Shown: piece by piece, positions 1-8,922 of the stretch
How positions within the stretch are numbered: position 1 is the stretch's first letter
Layout: each line of letters begins with the position of its first letter
NCBI RefSeq assembly: GCF_020510665.1
Contig: NZ_CP075187.1
Span: 2,190,501 to 2,254,500 of the forward strand
Origin: Dechloromonas denitrificans
GTDB taxonomy: Bacteria > Pseudomonadota > Gammaproteobacteria > Burkholderiales > Rhodocyclaceae
Direction: 5' to 3'
Length of the DNA: 64,000 nt
Position numbers and translations under genes: made by a program
Notes under the pieces: generated by a model
What the model saw: the letters and a program-made list of their open reading frames with translations, nothing else
Database searches by the model: none
Told to the model about the DNA's origin: nothing

Positions 1-1383
1 ACCGAATGCAATATTCTCCTCGATACTGCTATCGGCCAGAAAGATAACCTGGGGCACATGGGCGATATGCGCCTGCCAGGATCGACCGTTTGCTGCAGTA
101 ACCGGCTCTCCATCGACTTCCAGGGCACCCTCGGTCGGTTGCAACAAACCCATCACAATATCCAGCAGGGTGCTTTTCCCACTTCCGGTAGTACCAATGA
201 AGCCGACACGACTGCCTTTGGCAATCGACAGATTCAAGTTTTTCAGAACCAAGGGCGTTTGGGGCGAATAGCGAAATGACAGAGAGCGCAATTCGATCTG
301 ATGCTCAAAGGGGATCGGAGAAGCCACAGGCAAGTCTGCATAATCAGGCAAAGGCTGATCAAGAAGGGCAAGGGTATCTTGCAGGGATGCCTGACTTCCG
401 TGAATCGATGACCAGGCGCCATACAACTGCTGCATCACCGGCAGCAAGCGCTGAGCGCCAAGCGCTAACGCCCCGAGTATTGGTATGGCGCTGGCAACAC
501 CATTCTCTTGCCGGGCAAGCACATAGGCCAGCACTGCGATGAGCGTCATGCCCAAAGCCTCCATCACATATCGCGGCGTCTGACTGATGACCTGGTTGTT
601 ACCTTGAGCCTGACGCAAAAGCTGGTCGGCATTACGATAATTTTCGCAATAGACTGACTGGCTACCATCGACAAGCACATCACGTATTCCTCCCAGCCCC
701 TCCTGCAGACACTGTATGACCTTGGTCGATTCGCGGGCAATGGCATGACTGTTTCTGATTTTCCGGGCTCGGGTTTGCCAGATGAGGAATCCATAGATAC
801 TCCCGAAACCGCCGAAAGCAACCACCGTGATCATCAGATTGACAGACAGCATTACCAGCAAAATTGCAATCAACATGACAATTGAATTAATAATCATCAA
901 CATCGGGGCAATAACGCTGTAAATCACCCCATTCGCCTTGGTCGATATACCGTTGATTACCTCGCTGCTATTACGCGCGACATGAACCGCATAGGGCTGA
1001 AACAATGTTCGACGGTAGATACTGATACCAAGGTCGGCGCCGGTCGCAAAAGAAAGTCGAGTGCTCATCCAAAGCAACACGACTCTCATGGCACCCGCCA
1101 ATAAGGCTGCAATCCCGAACAAGACAGTCAGTGGAAATAAAAGTTGGTCGGGAGAAGTAATGCCCAAGGCTTTAATGAATATCTGAGCGGCATGATGTTC
1201 AAATACTCGGCTGGGCGCGGTCAAAGCACCAAGAAACGGCAAAACAGCACCGATGCTCAATATCTCGGCAAATGACGCAAAAATCATCAAAACAAGCAAA
1301 TAACTGAACTGCCTTCTTCGGCGACTGCTGAAGTGGCGCCAAAGCCGCCCTAGAAGAGCACTTACAGGTTGAGATTGACACAT
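1..1383 (-). CDS. ABC transporter permease/ATP-binding protein, PglK/MsbA-like, partial (3' end outside window)
   Basis: Continuous reading frame of 461 codons that starts at an ATG (complement of 1381-1383) and runs off the left edge without a stop. The first ~330 residues are hydrophobic with several membrane segments, as in a type I ABC exporter domain. The ATPase domain follows, with Walker A GTTGSGKST near plus-strand 165-195 and a Q-loop-like VPQ near position 50. Fusion of membrane and ATPase parts, and its place directly after rfbBAC, fit an export flippase for a lipid-linked glycan such as PglK/WlaB; that substrate is inferred. The start overlaps the 3' end of rfbC by 22 bp, so the two are probably co-translated. 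Walker B and the signature motif are outside the window. Confidence 0.85.
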   Translation of the reverse strand, partial: MCQSQPVSALLGRLWRHFSSRRRRQFSYLLVLMIFASFAEILSIGAVLPFLGALTAPSRVFEHHAAQIFIKALGITSPDQLLFPLTVLFGIAALLAGAMRVVLLWMSTRLSFATGADLGISIYRRTLFQPYAVHVARNSSEVINGISTKANGVIYSVIAPMLMIINSIVMLIAILLVMLSVNLMITVVAFGGFGSIYGFLIWQTRARKIRNSHAIARESTKVIQCLQEGLGGIRDVLVDGSQSVYCENYRNADQLLRQAQGNNQVISQTPRYVMEALGMTLIAVLAYVLARQENGVASAIPILGALALGAQRLLPVMQQLYGAWSSIHGSQASLQDTLALLDQPLPDYADLPVASPIPFEHQIELRSLSFRYSPQTPLVLKNLNLSIAKGSRVGFIGTTGSGKSTLLDIVMGLLQPTEGALEVDGEPVTAANGRSWQAHIAHVPQVIFLADSSIEENIAFG

Positions 1384-1940
1384 TGGGAGTACTCTCTGAA
1401 ATCAGTGCATGAAATGTCGAACAAGTCGGCTACGGCATCTTTTGGTGAAAGAATAGGCGAGTCAAGAATTGGCCAGATGACCGCCACACTCGGATCATCC
1501 CAGCGAATACATCGCTCATGCTCCGACGCGTAGTAATCCGTCGTCTTGTAGAGAAACTCGGCGGTGTCGCTGAGCGTCAGAAAGCCATGGGCAAAGCCGG
1601 GCGGAACCCAGAACTGCTTTTTGTTCTCGGCCGAGAGAATCTCACCCACCCACTGTCCGTACGTTCTTGAGCCTTTTCTGGTGTCGACCGCGACATCGAA
1701 AACTTCGCCCTGCACGACACGCACCAGCTTGCCTTGCGGCTGGACGACTTGATAGTGCAAACCACGCAAGACGTTTTTGGCGCTTTTCGAATGATTATCC
1801 TGAACAAAGGCGACATCCAGCCCCGTTGCTTCCTGAAAGGCTTTTTGATTGAAGCTTTCGAAGAAAAACCCCCGGTCATCACCAAAAATTTTTGGCTCGA
1901 TGACAAGAACTTCAGGAATCGCAGTTGGCGTGACTTTCAT
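1362..1940 (-). CDS. rfbC: dTDP-4-dehydrorhamnose 3,5-epimerase
   Basis: 192 residues, close to the usual ~185 of RmlC. Epimerises C3 and C5 of dTDP-4-keto-6-deoxyglucose in the cytoplasm, the third step to dTDP-L-rhamnose. The family active-site segment RGLHYQ is at residues 59-64 with His62, followed by Lys71 and the tyrosine of FLYKTTDYY at ~131. The N-terminal DDRGFFFESF segment is also typical. Its start codon shares one base with the rfbA stop, so it is the third gene of an rfbB-rfbA-rfbC unit. The C-terminal tail extends slightly past the family norm and overlaps the ABC transporter start. Confidence 0.95.
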   Translation of the reverse strand: MKVTPTAIPEVLVIEPKIFGDDRGFFFESFNQKAFQEATGLDVAFVQDNHSKSAKNVLRGLHYQVVQPQGKLVRVVQGEVFDVAVDTRKGSRTYGQWVGEILSAENKKQFWVPPGFAHGFLTLSDTAEFLYKTTDYYASEHERCIRWDDPSVAVIWPILDSPILSPKDAVADLFDISCTDFREYSQCVNLNL

Positions 1941-2824
1941 TAGTAAATCTTTGTCTTTAGCATGCCAAGCAAATACTGACCATAGCCGGTCTTGGCATAC
2001 GACTGGGCAACATTGACCAATTCATCGTCAGAAATCCACTTCTGACGCCAGGCAATTTCTTCCGGACAGGCAACTTTCAGACCCTGCCGCTTTTCAATTG
2101 TGGCGATAAATTGCCCCGCCTCAAGCAGCGAATCATGTGTACCGGTATCGAGCCAGGCATAACCGCGCCCCATGATTTCAACCTTAAGCTGATTGCGCTC
2201 TAGGTAAACACGATTGACGTCGGTAATTTCCAACTCGCCGCGTGCGCTAGGTTTGATCGATTTTGCGATGTCGACCACGGCATTGTCGTAAAAATAAAGG
2301 CCGGTGACGGCGTAGCGAGACTTTGGCTCAGCCGGCTTTTCCTCGATCGAGATGGCACGTTGCTCAGCATCGAAGGCAACGACACCGTAACGCTCCGGAT
2401 CCGTCACGGCATAGGCAAAGACAGTCGCCCCCTGGGTGTCGGCATTGGCCGAATGCAACAAATCGCTGAATTCGTGGCCATGAAAGATGTTGTCGCCAAG
2501 AATCAGCGCCGAGGGATCATTACCGACGAAATCAGCGCCCAGAATGAAAGCTTGCGCCAGGCCATCCGGGCTGGGTTGGACGGCATACTGAAGATTGATC
2601 CCCCACTGACTACCATCACCGAGCAACTGGGCAAAACGCGGCGTGTCCTGCGGCGTCGAAATGACCAGAATATCGCGGATTCCCGCCAGCATCAGCGTGG
2701 TCAGCGGGTAATAGATCATCGGCTTGTCGTAGATCGGCAGCAGTTGCTTCGAGACCGACAAGGTGGCCGGATAAAGCCGGGTACCGGAACCACCGGCCAA
2801 GATAATGCCTTTACGTTTGATCAT
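1940..2824 (-). CDS. rfbA: glucose-1-phosphate thymidylyltransferase
   Basis: 294 residues. Makes dTDP-glucose from glucose-1-phosphate and dTTP, the first step of dTDP-deoxyhexose synthesis. Nucleotide-binding motif GGSGTRLYP is at residues 11-19 and the [13 protein letters not shown] segment follows. I chose the ATG at 2824 ([12 protein letters not shown]), because the family begins just before GIILAGG; the longer frame to 2890 uses a non-ATG codon and would lie inside rfbB. With this start the ATG overlaps the rfbB TGA by four bases (ATGA), indicating translational coupling. Confidence 0.95.
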   Translation of the reverse strand: MIKRKGIILAGGSGTRLYPATLSVSKQLLPIYDKPMIYYPLTTLMLAGIRDILVISTPQDTPRFAQLLGDGSQWGINLQYAVQPSPDGLAQAFILGADFVGNDPSALILGDNIFHGHEFSDLLHSANADTQGATVFAYAVTDPERYGVVAFDAEQRAISIEEKPAEPKSRYAVTGLYFYDNAVVDIAKSIKPSARGELEITDVNRVYLERNQLKVEIMGRGYAWLDTGTHDSLLEAGQFIATIEKRQGLKVACPEEIAWRQKWISDDELVNVAQSYAKTGYGQYLLGMLKTKIY

Positions 2825-3885
2825 GTACGCGCTCCGTAATTCCGGTCCAGCCACTGGCGATAGCTGCCACTCGTCACCTTGGCCACCCACGCCTGATTAT
2901 CGAGATACCACTGCACCGTCTTGTGGATGCCCGTTTCAAAGGTTTCTGCCGGTTTCCAACCCAGCTTGCGCTCGATTTTGCTTGCATCGATGGCATAACG
3001 GCGATCATGCCCCGGGCGGTCCTTCACGTAAGTAATCTGCGCCTTGTACGGCTTGCCGTCTGAACGCGGACTGAGTTCGTCAAGAATCATGCATAGCGTA
3101 TGAACCACGTCCAGATTGGCCTTTTCATTCCAGCCGCCAACGTTATAGGTCTCGCCAACCCGTCCTGCTTCGAGGACGCGGCGGATCGCACCGCAGTGAT
3201 CTTTCACGTAGAGCCAGTCGCGGATTTGCTGACCGTCGCCATAAATAGGCAGCGGCTTGCCGGCCAGCGCGTTGTGAATGACCAGCGGGATCAGCTTTTC
3301 CGGAAAGTGGTAAGGACCGTAATTGTTCGAGCAATTGGTGGTCAGCACCGGCAAACCATAGGTGTGATGGTAAGCCCGCACCAGATGGTCGCTCGCCGCC
3401 TTGCTGGCTGAATAGGGACTGTTCGGCTCGTAGCGATTGGTTTCGCTGAACGCCGGGTCGTCATGCGCCAGCGAGCCATAGACTTCGTCGGTCGACACGT
3501 GCAGGAAACGGAATGCCGCCTTGGCATCATCCGCCAAGCCGCTCCAGTAAGCGCGCACCGCTTCGAGCAAGCGGAAGGTGCCGACGATATTGGTCTGAAT
3601 GAAATCTTCCGGGCCATGAATGCTGCGGTCGACATGCGATTCGGCGGCAAAATTGAGGATGGCACGCGGCTTGTGCTCGGCCAGCAAACGACTCAGTAGT
3701 TCACCATCGTCAATGCTGCCGTGAATGAAAATATGGCGCGAATCCCCTTGCAGACTAGCCAGGTTATCGAGGTTCCCGGCATAGGTCAGCGCATCGAGAT
3801 TGAGCACAGGCTCATCGCATTGCGCCAGCCAGTCGAGCACGAAATTGCTGCCGACAAAACCAGCGCCACCGGTGACCAGAATCAT
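2821..3885 (-). CDS. rfbB: dTDP-glucose 4,6-dehydratase
   Basis: 354 residues, the usual RmlB length. Converts dTDP-glucose to dTDP-4-keto-6-deoxyglucose using bound NAD. Rossmann motif TGGAGFVG at residues 5-12, catalytic STDEVYG at 131-137, and the YxxxK pair Tyr158/Lys162 in YSASK are all present. A purine-rich ribosome-binding site (GGGAGGG) sits just before the ATG. First gene of the rfbBAC run. No rfbD (dTDP-4-dehydrorhamnose reductase) is between or beside these genes. The conserved SHVDRSI segment carries one copy of the 13-base repeated word (3621-3633). Confidence 0.97.
   Translation of the reverse strand: MILVTGGAGFVGSNFVLDWLAQCDEPVLNLDALTYAGNLDNLASLQGDSRHIFIHGSIDDGELLSRLLAEHKPRAILNFAAESHVDRSIHGPEDFIQTNIVGTFRLLEAVRAYWSGLADDAKAAFRFLHVSTDEVYGSLAHDDPAFSETNRYEPNSPYSASKAASDHLVRAYHHTYGLPVLTTNCSNNYGPYHFPEKLIPLVIHNALAGKPLPIYGDGQQIRDWLYVKDHCGAIRRVLEAGRVGETYNVGGWNEKANLDVVHTLCMILDELSPRSDGKPYKAQITYVKDRPGHDRRYAIDASKIERKLGWKPAETFETGIHKTVQWYLDNQAWVAKVTSGSYRQWLDRNYGART
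3621..3633 (+). repeat. 13-base word TGCTGCGGTCRAC (copy 1)
   Basis: TGCTGCGGTCGAC in rfbB, antisense to the gene, where it codes VDRS. Confidence 0.85.
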
Positions 3886-3932
3886 CTACCCTCCCCCCTT
3901 CAAACTGAACGAGGAAACATCGCTACGCTGCA

Positions 3933-4772
3933 TTACTCGGCCGCTCTGACGCGCAAAAAACTGGCAAAGCGCGGCAAACCATGGCGCGTCAAATCGCGAT
4001 AACGATAGGTCACCGTCGCCCCGATGGCCGGCGGATTATCACGCTGCGCATCACTCAAGCCGGTGCCCAGTGAAAACTCGCGCCCATCATCGGTTTTCAC
4101 GCGCAAGGCACCGAGTCGCCCGGTGTGTTTTCCCTTACCCGGCAAATGCGCGATGACCACAGCCTCGGCATCCTCCCAGGGCTTGACCTTGAGCAAGGTA
4201 TCGCTGCGACCGGTTTCGTAAAGCGCATCGGCGCGATGCAGCATCAAGCCTTCGCCGCCGGCCTTGACCACTTCGTTGAGCCGCTTTTGCAGGCTGTCAC
4301 GGTCAACCACAGGTAATTGCTCAATTTCACGCAACCAAGAGACATTGGCCTGACGAACGAGTTGCCGAATTTGCTCGGCACGTTGACGGAAATCGCCCTC
4401 ACCGCCAGGCAGTTCGAAAATCATGTAGCGGACCTGGCGCCACTCGGCATCATCCGGCACGTCGCGCCGGACAATCCCGGAAAGCCGCTCGAAAGTACCG
4501 CGCCCGAGCCACAATTCGCCATCCAGCGAACGCTTCGGCAAACCATCAAGGAACCATTGCGGCGCATTGATTTCGCGTCCGCTGCGAAAACGCAGGGTTT
4601 TTCCATCCCAAACGGCCCGCACACCGTCCAGTTTTTCGCTGACCAGATAACGCGTCACATCGACCTGATTGCGATAGACCTCGGCCAGCAAAATAGCAGG
4701 CGCTGCGGCATGCGGCAAGGCAGGGAAAAACAACACCCAGGCAAGCAGAATGATCCGCCACAGCCCCGCCAT
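3933..4772 (-). CDS. exported ATP-dependent DNA ligase (Lig E type)
   Basis: 279 residues from the ATG at 4772, starting MAGLWRIILLAWVLFF and ending a signal peptide near PHAAA, so the mature protein is probably periplasmic. The adenylation motif SEKLDGVRAVWDG has the nucleotide-accepting lysine at Lys47; LDGELW, EGLMLHR and LLKVKPW correspond to later nucleotidyltransferase motifs, followed by a short OB-fold. This is the minimal catalytic core with a leader, as in Lig E of Haemophilus and Neisseria, which seals nicks and has been linked to competence. The ATG touches the tyrA stop codon. The frame upstream of 4772 begins at TTG, overlaps tyrA and is less likely. Confidence 0.88.
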   Translation of the reverse strand: MAGLWRIILLAWVLFFPALPHAAAPAILLAEVYRNQVDVTRYLVSEKLDGVRAVWDGKTLRFRSGREINAPQWFLDGLPKRSLDGELWLGRGTFERLSGIVRRDVPDDAEWRQVRYMIFELPGGEGDFRQRAEQIRQLVRQANVSWLREIEQLPVVDRDSLQKRLNEVVKAGGEGLMLHRADALYETGRSDTLLKVKPWEDAEAVVIAHLPGKGKHTGRLGALRVKTDDGREFSLGTGLSDAQRDNPPAIGATVTYRYRDLTRHGLPRFASFLRVRAAE

Positions 4773-5638
4773 CAGTCCCCCGCCCAATCGCGGCGTGCCT
4801 TGCGAGCCACGCCGAAGACTTCCTCCAGGCGGACACCGTCGTTTTGAGCCAAGGCCAGTCGCAACTCATCGAGTTGCGCCCGATAACTATCAAGCTCACC
4901 AAGCAATGCCTCACGATTGGCCAGACAGATATCACGCCACATTTCCGGATGGCTTGCTGCAATCCGGGTGAAATCGCGAAAGCCCGAGGCGGCAAAAGTG
5001 AAAAATACGTCAGCATCCTCGCGCACGGCGAGATCGTGCACCAAGGCAAATGAAAGCAGGTGCGGCAGATGGCTGACGGCGGCGAAAACACGGTCATGCG
5101 CCTCCGGTGTCAGCTCGTAAATATCCGCTCCACACAAAGACCAGGCGCGTTTGATATGGTCAAGCGAGTCGTCGCTGTTCTCCGGCAAAGGCGTAACAAC
5201 AACCTTCTTGCCCTCATACAAGTCGTAACGTGCCGCCGACGGACCGCTATTCTCGGCCCCGGCAATCGGGTGCGCCGGAACAAACTGGCTAATTCGGTCA
5301 CCAAAGGCGGCGCGCGCAGCGGCGACAACATCTCCCTTGGTCGAACCACCATCGGTAACGATGGTATTCGGCCCGAGATAAGGCGCAATGCGGTTGAAAA
5401 TCTCCGGCATCTGGGCGACCGGCGTCGCCACCAGAATAATGTCGGCATCTTCGATTTCGTGATTCGGATTGATGCCAGCCCGGTCGATCACGCCCAACTG
5501 CTGCGCCGAACGCAAGGTCGCCGGCGTGCGCCCGAAACCGACAACCTCCTCCACCGCGCCCGCTTCCTTGAGCGCGAGCGCGAACGAACCACCGATCAGA
5601 CCGGTCCCGAAAACAACAAGTTTGCCGAACTCCGGCAT
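4772..5638 (-). CDS. tyrA: prephenate dehydrogenase
   Basis: 288 residues, monofunctional TyrA. Oxidatively decarboxylates prephenate (or arogenate) to the tyrosine precursor with NAD(P). Dinucleotide-binding motif GTGLIGGS at residues 11-18, substrate segments PAHPIAGAENSGPSAA and SHLPHLLSFAL follow. Its stop is immediately before the Lig E start, and its start immediately abuts the hisC stop, within a tyrA-hisC-pheA-serC-gyrA run. Aromatic amino acid and serine genes grouped this way are common in betaproteobacteria. Whether prephenate or arogenate is preferred cannot be read from sequence. Confidence 0.93.
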   Translation of the reverse strand: MPEFGKLVVFGTGLIGGSFALALKEAGAVEEVVGFGRTPATLRSAQQLGVIDRAGINPNHEIEDADIILVATPVAQMPEIFNRIAPYLGPNTIVTDGGSTKGDVVAAARAAFGDRISQFVPAHPIAGAENSGPSAARYDLYEGKKVVVTPLPENSDDSLDHIKRAWSLCGADIYELTPEAHDRVFAAVSHLPHLLSFALVHDLAVREDADVFFTFAASGFRDFTRIAASHPEMWRDICLANREALLGELDSYRAQLDELRLALAQNDGVRLEEVFGVARKARRDWAGD

Positions 5639-6727
5639 TTAGAGCGCCTTCTCCAGCGCCTCCAGGAAGCGCGCATTTTCGGACTCTTTGCCGATCGTGA
5701 CGCGCAACCACTCCGGCAGGCCGTAGCCGCCGATCGGACGCACAATAACACCCTGCTTGAGCAATTTCTGGTTTACCCCGGCACCATCGCCAACCTTGAA
5801 GGTCACGAAATTACCGTGCGGGACGATGTACTCAAGCCCCAATTTATCCAGCGCCGCGATGATCTGGGCCATGCCACGCTGGTTCAGTTCATAACTTGCG
5901 GCCACGAACTCAACATCATCAAGCGCCGCAATCGCTGCTGCAATGGCCAGATTATTGACGTTGAACGGCTGACGGACGCGATTCATCAAATCGGCGATTT
6001 CGGCTGAAGCAAGGGCATAACCGACGCGCAAACCGGCCAGACCGAAGATTTTCGAGAAGGTCCGCGTCACCACCAGGTTCGGGAAATCCTTGATCCAGCT
6101 GGCCGTGTCGACACGCTCGGCCGGCGGCAAATACTCGTTGTAAGCCTCGTCGAGCACGACCACGACATCCTTCGGTACGCTTTCCAGGAAAGCACGGATC
6201 TCCGGATAAGGCAGGAAGTTGCCGGTCGGATTATTCGGATTGGCAATCCAGACAATTCGCGTATCAGGCCGGATGGCGGCACGCATGGCCGCCAGATCGT
6301 GACCAAAGTTCTTTGCCGGGGTGGCAATCAACTCTGCCCCGGTCGACAGCGTGGCCAGCGGGTAAACCGCAAAGGCATGCTGGGCAAAAACGGCTGAACG
6401 GCCAGGCGCCAGAAAAACACGAGCGATCAGATCGAGTACGTCGTTTGAACCGTTGCCGAGCACCACCTGATTGGGATTCAGTGCAGCACGATCCGCCACT
6501 GCCTTGATCAGATCGAACTGATCGGGATAACGCTCGATGCCGCCAATCGCAGCCTCAACAGCCAGCTTCGCCTTCGGGCTCATGCCCAGCGGATTTTCAT
6601 TCGATGCCAGCTTGACGATGCTTTCGACCGGAATGCCCATTTCGCGGGCCAGTTCGGTGATCGGCTTACCCGGCTGGTAAGGCGAAATAGCACGGACATA
6701 CGACAAGGCTTGTTCAGCAAGACTCAT
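5639..6727 (-). CDS. hisC: histidinol-phosphate aminotransferase family protein
   Basis: 362 residues from the ATG at 6727 (MSLAEQALSYV). PLP-dependent class I/II aminotransferase: ASNENPLG at 41-48, NPNNPTG at 163-169, DEAYNEY at 193-199 and the PLP lysine Lys226 in TRTFSKIFGLAG. Placed between tyrA and pheA, so it may serve as the aromatic aminotransferase of phenylalanine and tyrosine synthesis, a dual role known for HisC2-type enzymes; that use is inferred from context. The frame could extend 15 bases to a TTG inside pheA, but GAGGA lies at good spacing before the ATG. Confidence 0.92.
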   Translation of the reverse strand: MSLAEQALSYVRAISPYQPGKPITELAREMGIPVESIVKLASNENPLGMSPKAKLAVEAAIGGIERYPDQFDLIKAVADRAALNPNQVVLGNGSNDVLDLIARVFLAPGRSAVFAQHAFAVYPLATLSTGAELIATPAKNFGHDLAAMRAAIRPDTRIVWIANPNNPTGNFLPYPEIRAFLESVPKDVVVVLDEAYNEYLPPAERVDTASWIKDFPNLVVTRTFSKIFGLAGLRVGYALASAEIADLMNRVRQPFNVNNLAIAAAIAALDDVEFVAASYELNQRGMAQIIAALDKLGLEYIVPHGNFVTFKVGDGAGVNQKLLKQGVIVRPIGGYGLPEWLRVTIGKESENARFLEALEKAL

Positions 6728-6738
6728 GGGAGCAATCC

Positions 6739-7830
6739 TCAATAAACCGCAACCGGGTAGGACCCGAGAATTTTCATGTAAGCCGCACGCCGGCCGAGTT
6801 CATCAAGCGCCGCCTTGACCGGTGCATCGTCACGATGCCCTTCGACGTCGACATAAAAAACGTATTCCCACAGCGCATTGCGTGCCGGCCGTGACTCCAG
6901 GCGGCTCATCGAGACACCGGAAGTCGACAGCGGCAACAGCAGTTCATGCAGCGCCCCGGTGCGATTCGGCGCCGACATGATCAGCGAAGTCTTGTCGCGA
7001 CCGGACGGACCGGCATCGTGGCGACCGAGCACCAGGAAGCGCGTCGTATTGTTCGGCTCGTCTTCGATATTTTCAGCCAGACGCGGCAGGCTGTAGCGCG
7101 CCGCAGCTGCCTCACCGGCAATCGCCGCCGTACCGGCTTCTTCGGAAGCCTTCTGGGCAGCCTGGGCATTGCTGCCGACCGAAATGCGCTGGGCATTCGG
7201 CAACATCCGGTTCAGCCATTCGTGGCACTGGGCCAAGGACTGGGCGTGGGAATAAACACGAGTAATGTTGTTCAGATCCGTTTCGTTGGTCAGCAAATTC
7301 TGGTGAATACGCAAAACCACTTCGCCGCAGATTTTGAGCTGCGTACCGAGCAACAGATCCATCGTCCGACCGACCGCGCCCTCGGTTGAGTTTTCGACCG
7401 GAACCACGGCGTATTGCGCGTGACCGGACTCCACTTCACGGAAGACATCGTCGATCGACGACTGCGGCAATAGACGCGCGGCATGACCAAAGTGCTTGGT
7501 CGCGGCAGACTCCGAGAAGGTGCCGAGCGGACCGAGGAAGGCGATGCCTAATGGCTGCTCAAGCGACAGACAGGCGGACATGACCTCGCGGAAAAAGAAG
7601 GTAATGTTTTCGCCCAGCAAGGGACCAGGATTTTGCTCCTGCAAACGACGCAAGACTTGCGCCTCGCGCTCGGGACGGTAGATGTAGCCGGCGTCGCCAT
7701 GCTCAGCCTTGATCTCACCAACCTTTTGCGCGCAACGGGCGCGCTGGTTAAGCAGGCGGAGCAATTCGGCGTCAATGCCGTCAATTTCGGTGCGCACACC
7801 GGCCAGGGCCTTCTGCAGTTCGTCGCTCAT
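6739..7830 (-). CDS. pheA: bifunctional chorismate mutase/prephenate dehydratase
   Basis: 363 residues, P-protein. Residues 1-~90 form the chorismate mutase helical domain (RTEIDGIDAELLRLLNQRA), the dehydratase domain starts at IAFLGPLGTFSE near 95 and contains NTTRFLVLG, and the C-terminal ~80 residues are an ACT domain with the ESRP motif (SRLESRP) that binds phenylalanine for feedback inhibition. Converts chorismate to prephenate and then phenylpyruvate. Six bases separate its start from the serC stop; the order serC-pheA-hisC-tyrA places the whole branch in one transcript. Confidence 0.96.
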   Translation of the reverse strand: MSDELQKALAGVRTEIDGIDAELLRLLNQRARCAQKVGEIKAEHGDAGYIYRPEREAQVLRRLQEQNPGPLLGENITFFFREVMSACLSLEQPLGIAFLGPLGTFSESAATKHFGHAARLLPQSSIDDVFREVESGHAQYAVVPVENSTEGAVGRTMDLLLGTQLKICGEVVLRIHQNLLTNETDLNNITRVYSHAQSLAQCHEWLNRMLPNAQRISVGSNAQAAQKASEEAGTAAIAGEAAAARYSLPRLAENIEDEPNNTTRFLVLGRHDAGPSGRDKTSLIMSAPNRTGALHELLLPLSTSGVSMSRLESRPARNALWEYVFYVDVEGHRDDAPVKAALDELGRRAAYMKILGSYPVAVY

Positions 7831-7836
7831 TGTGGA

Positions 7837-8922
7837 TTAACCGTTGCGTTTGGCGAAATCGTTCATGAATTCCACCAGCGCCTGAACACCGGCGAGCGGA
7901 ACCGCGTTGTAGATCGAGGCACGCATGCCGCCGACCGATTTGTGGCCTTTCAGCGAGACCAGGCCGGCAGCCTTCGACTCTGCCAGGAATGCCGCATCCA
8001 GCCCGGCATCAGCCAGCGTAAACGGGACATTCATGCGCGAGCGGCAATCGACATCGACCGGATTGACATAGAAATCACCGGAGTTGTCGATGCATTCGTA
8101 CAAAATACGTGCTTTTTCAGCGTTGACCGCGTCAATGCCCGCCAGACCGCCCTGCTTCTTCAACCACTGGAAAACCAGCCCGGCAATATAGATACCGTAA
8201 GTCGGTGGCGTGTTGAGCATCGAACCATTTTCGGCCATCACCGCGTAATCCATCACGCTCGGAATGGTCAGCGGCGCCATGCCGAGCAACTCTTCGCGCA
8301 TGATGACCAGCGTCAAACCGGACGGACCGATATTTTTCTGCGCCCCGGCATAGATCATGCCGAATTTCTCGACATTGACCGGACGCGACAGGATGTGCGA
8401 CGACATGTCGGCAACCAGCGGCACGCCGGTATCGGCAATGCGCTCGGCCGGAATCTCGACGCCGTGAATCGTTTCGTTGGTGCACACGTGCAGGTAAGCA
8501 GCGAAGGGATCAAGCTTGATCTCTTCGGCCACCGGCAAACGCGTGAAGGCACTGCCTTCCGTCGATGCGGCACAGCGCACCGAACCGATACGCTGCGCTT
8601 CCTTCAGGGCCTTCTTGGACCACGAGCCGGTCACGATGTAATCGGCCGAACGACCGGCCAGCAGGTTCATCGGGATCTGAGCGAACTGCTGCGTCGCACC
8701 GCCCTGCAGGAAAAGCACCTTGTAATTGGCCGGAATCCCCATCAACTCGCGCAGGTCGGCTTCGGCCTGCTCGATGATGCTGGTGAACTCCTTGCCGCGA
8801 TGGCTCATCTCCATCACGCTGCAACCGGCGCCGTGCCAGTCGAGCAGTTCTTCCTGCGCCTGGCGCAGGACTTCTTCTGGGAGAGCAGCCGGACCGGCGC
8901 TGAAATTCCAGATTCGACTCAT
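7837..8922 (-). CDS. serC: phosphoserine aminotransferase
   Basis: 361 residues, the standard SerC length. PLP enzyme of serine synthesis, and also of pyridoxal phosphate synthesis through 4-phosphohydroxythreonine. N-terminal NFSAGPAALPEEVL is diagnostic; the PLP lysine is in YAGAQKNIGPSG, and C-terminal SVGGMRASIYNA completes the active site. The start codon shares one base with the gyrA stop codon. It leads the serC-pheA-hisC-tyrA group that is read through from gyrA. Confidence 0.96.
   Translation of the reverse strand: MSRIWNFSAGPAALPEEVLRQAQEELLDWHGAGCSVMEMSHRGKEFTSIIEQAEADLRELMGIPANYKVLFLQGGATQQFAQIPMNLLAGRSADYIVTGSWSKKALKEAQRIGSVRCAASTEGSAFTRLPVAEEIKLDPFAAYLHVCTNETIHGVEIPAERIADTGVPLVADMSSHILSRPVNVEKFGMIYAGAQKNIGPSGLTLVIMREELLGMAPLTIPSVMDYAVMAENGSMLNTPPTYGIYIAGLVFQWLKKQGGLAGIDAVNAEKARILYECIDNSGDFYVNPVDVDCRSRMNVPFTLADAGLDAAFLAESKAAGLVSLKGHKSVGGMRASIYNAVPLAGVQALVEFMNDFAKRNG

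Noticed and set aside
564..821. 85-residue frame within the ABC transporter gene
   Set aside because: The ABC frame covers the same DNA, has a continuous domain structure and reaches the window edge; the short frame is a shadow.
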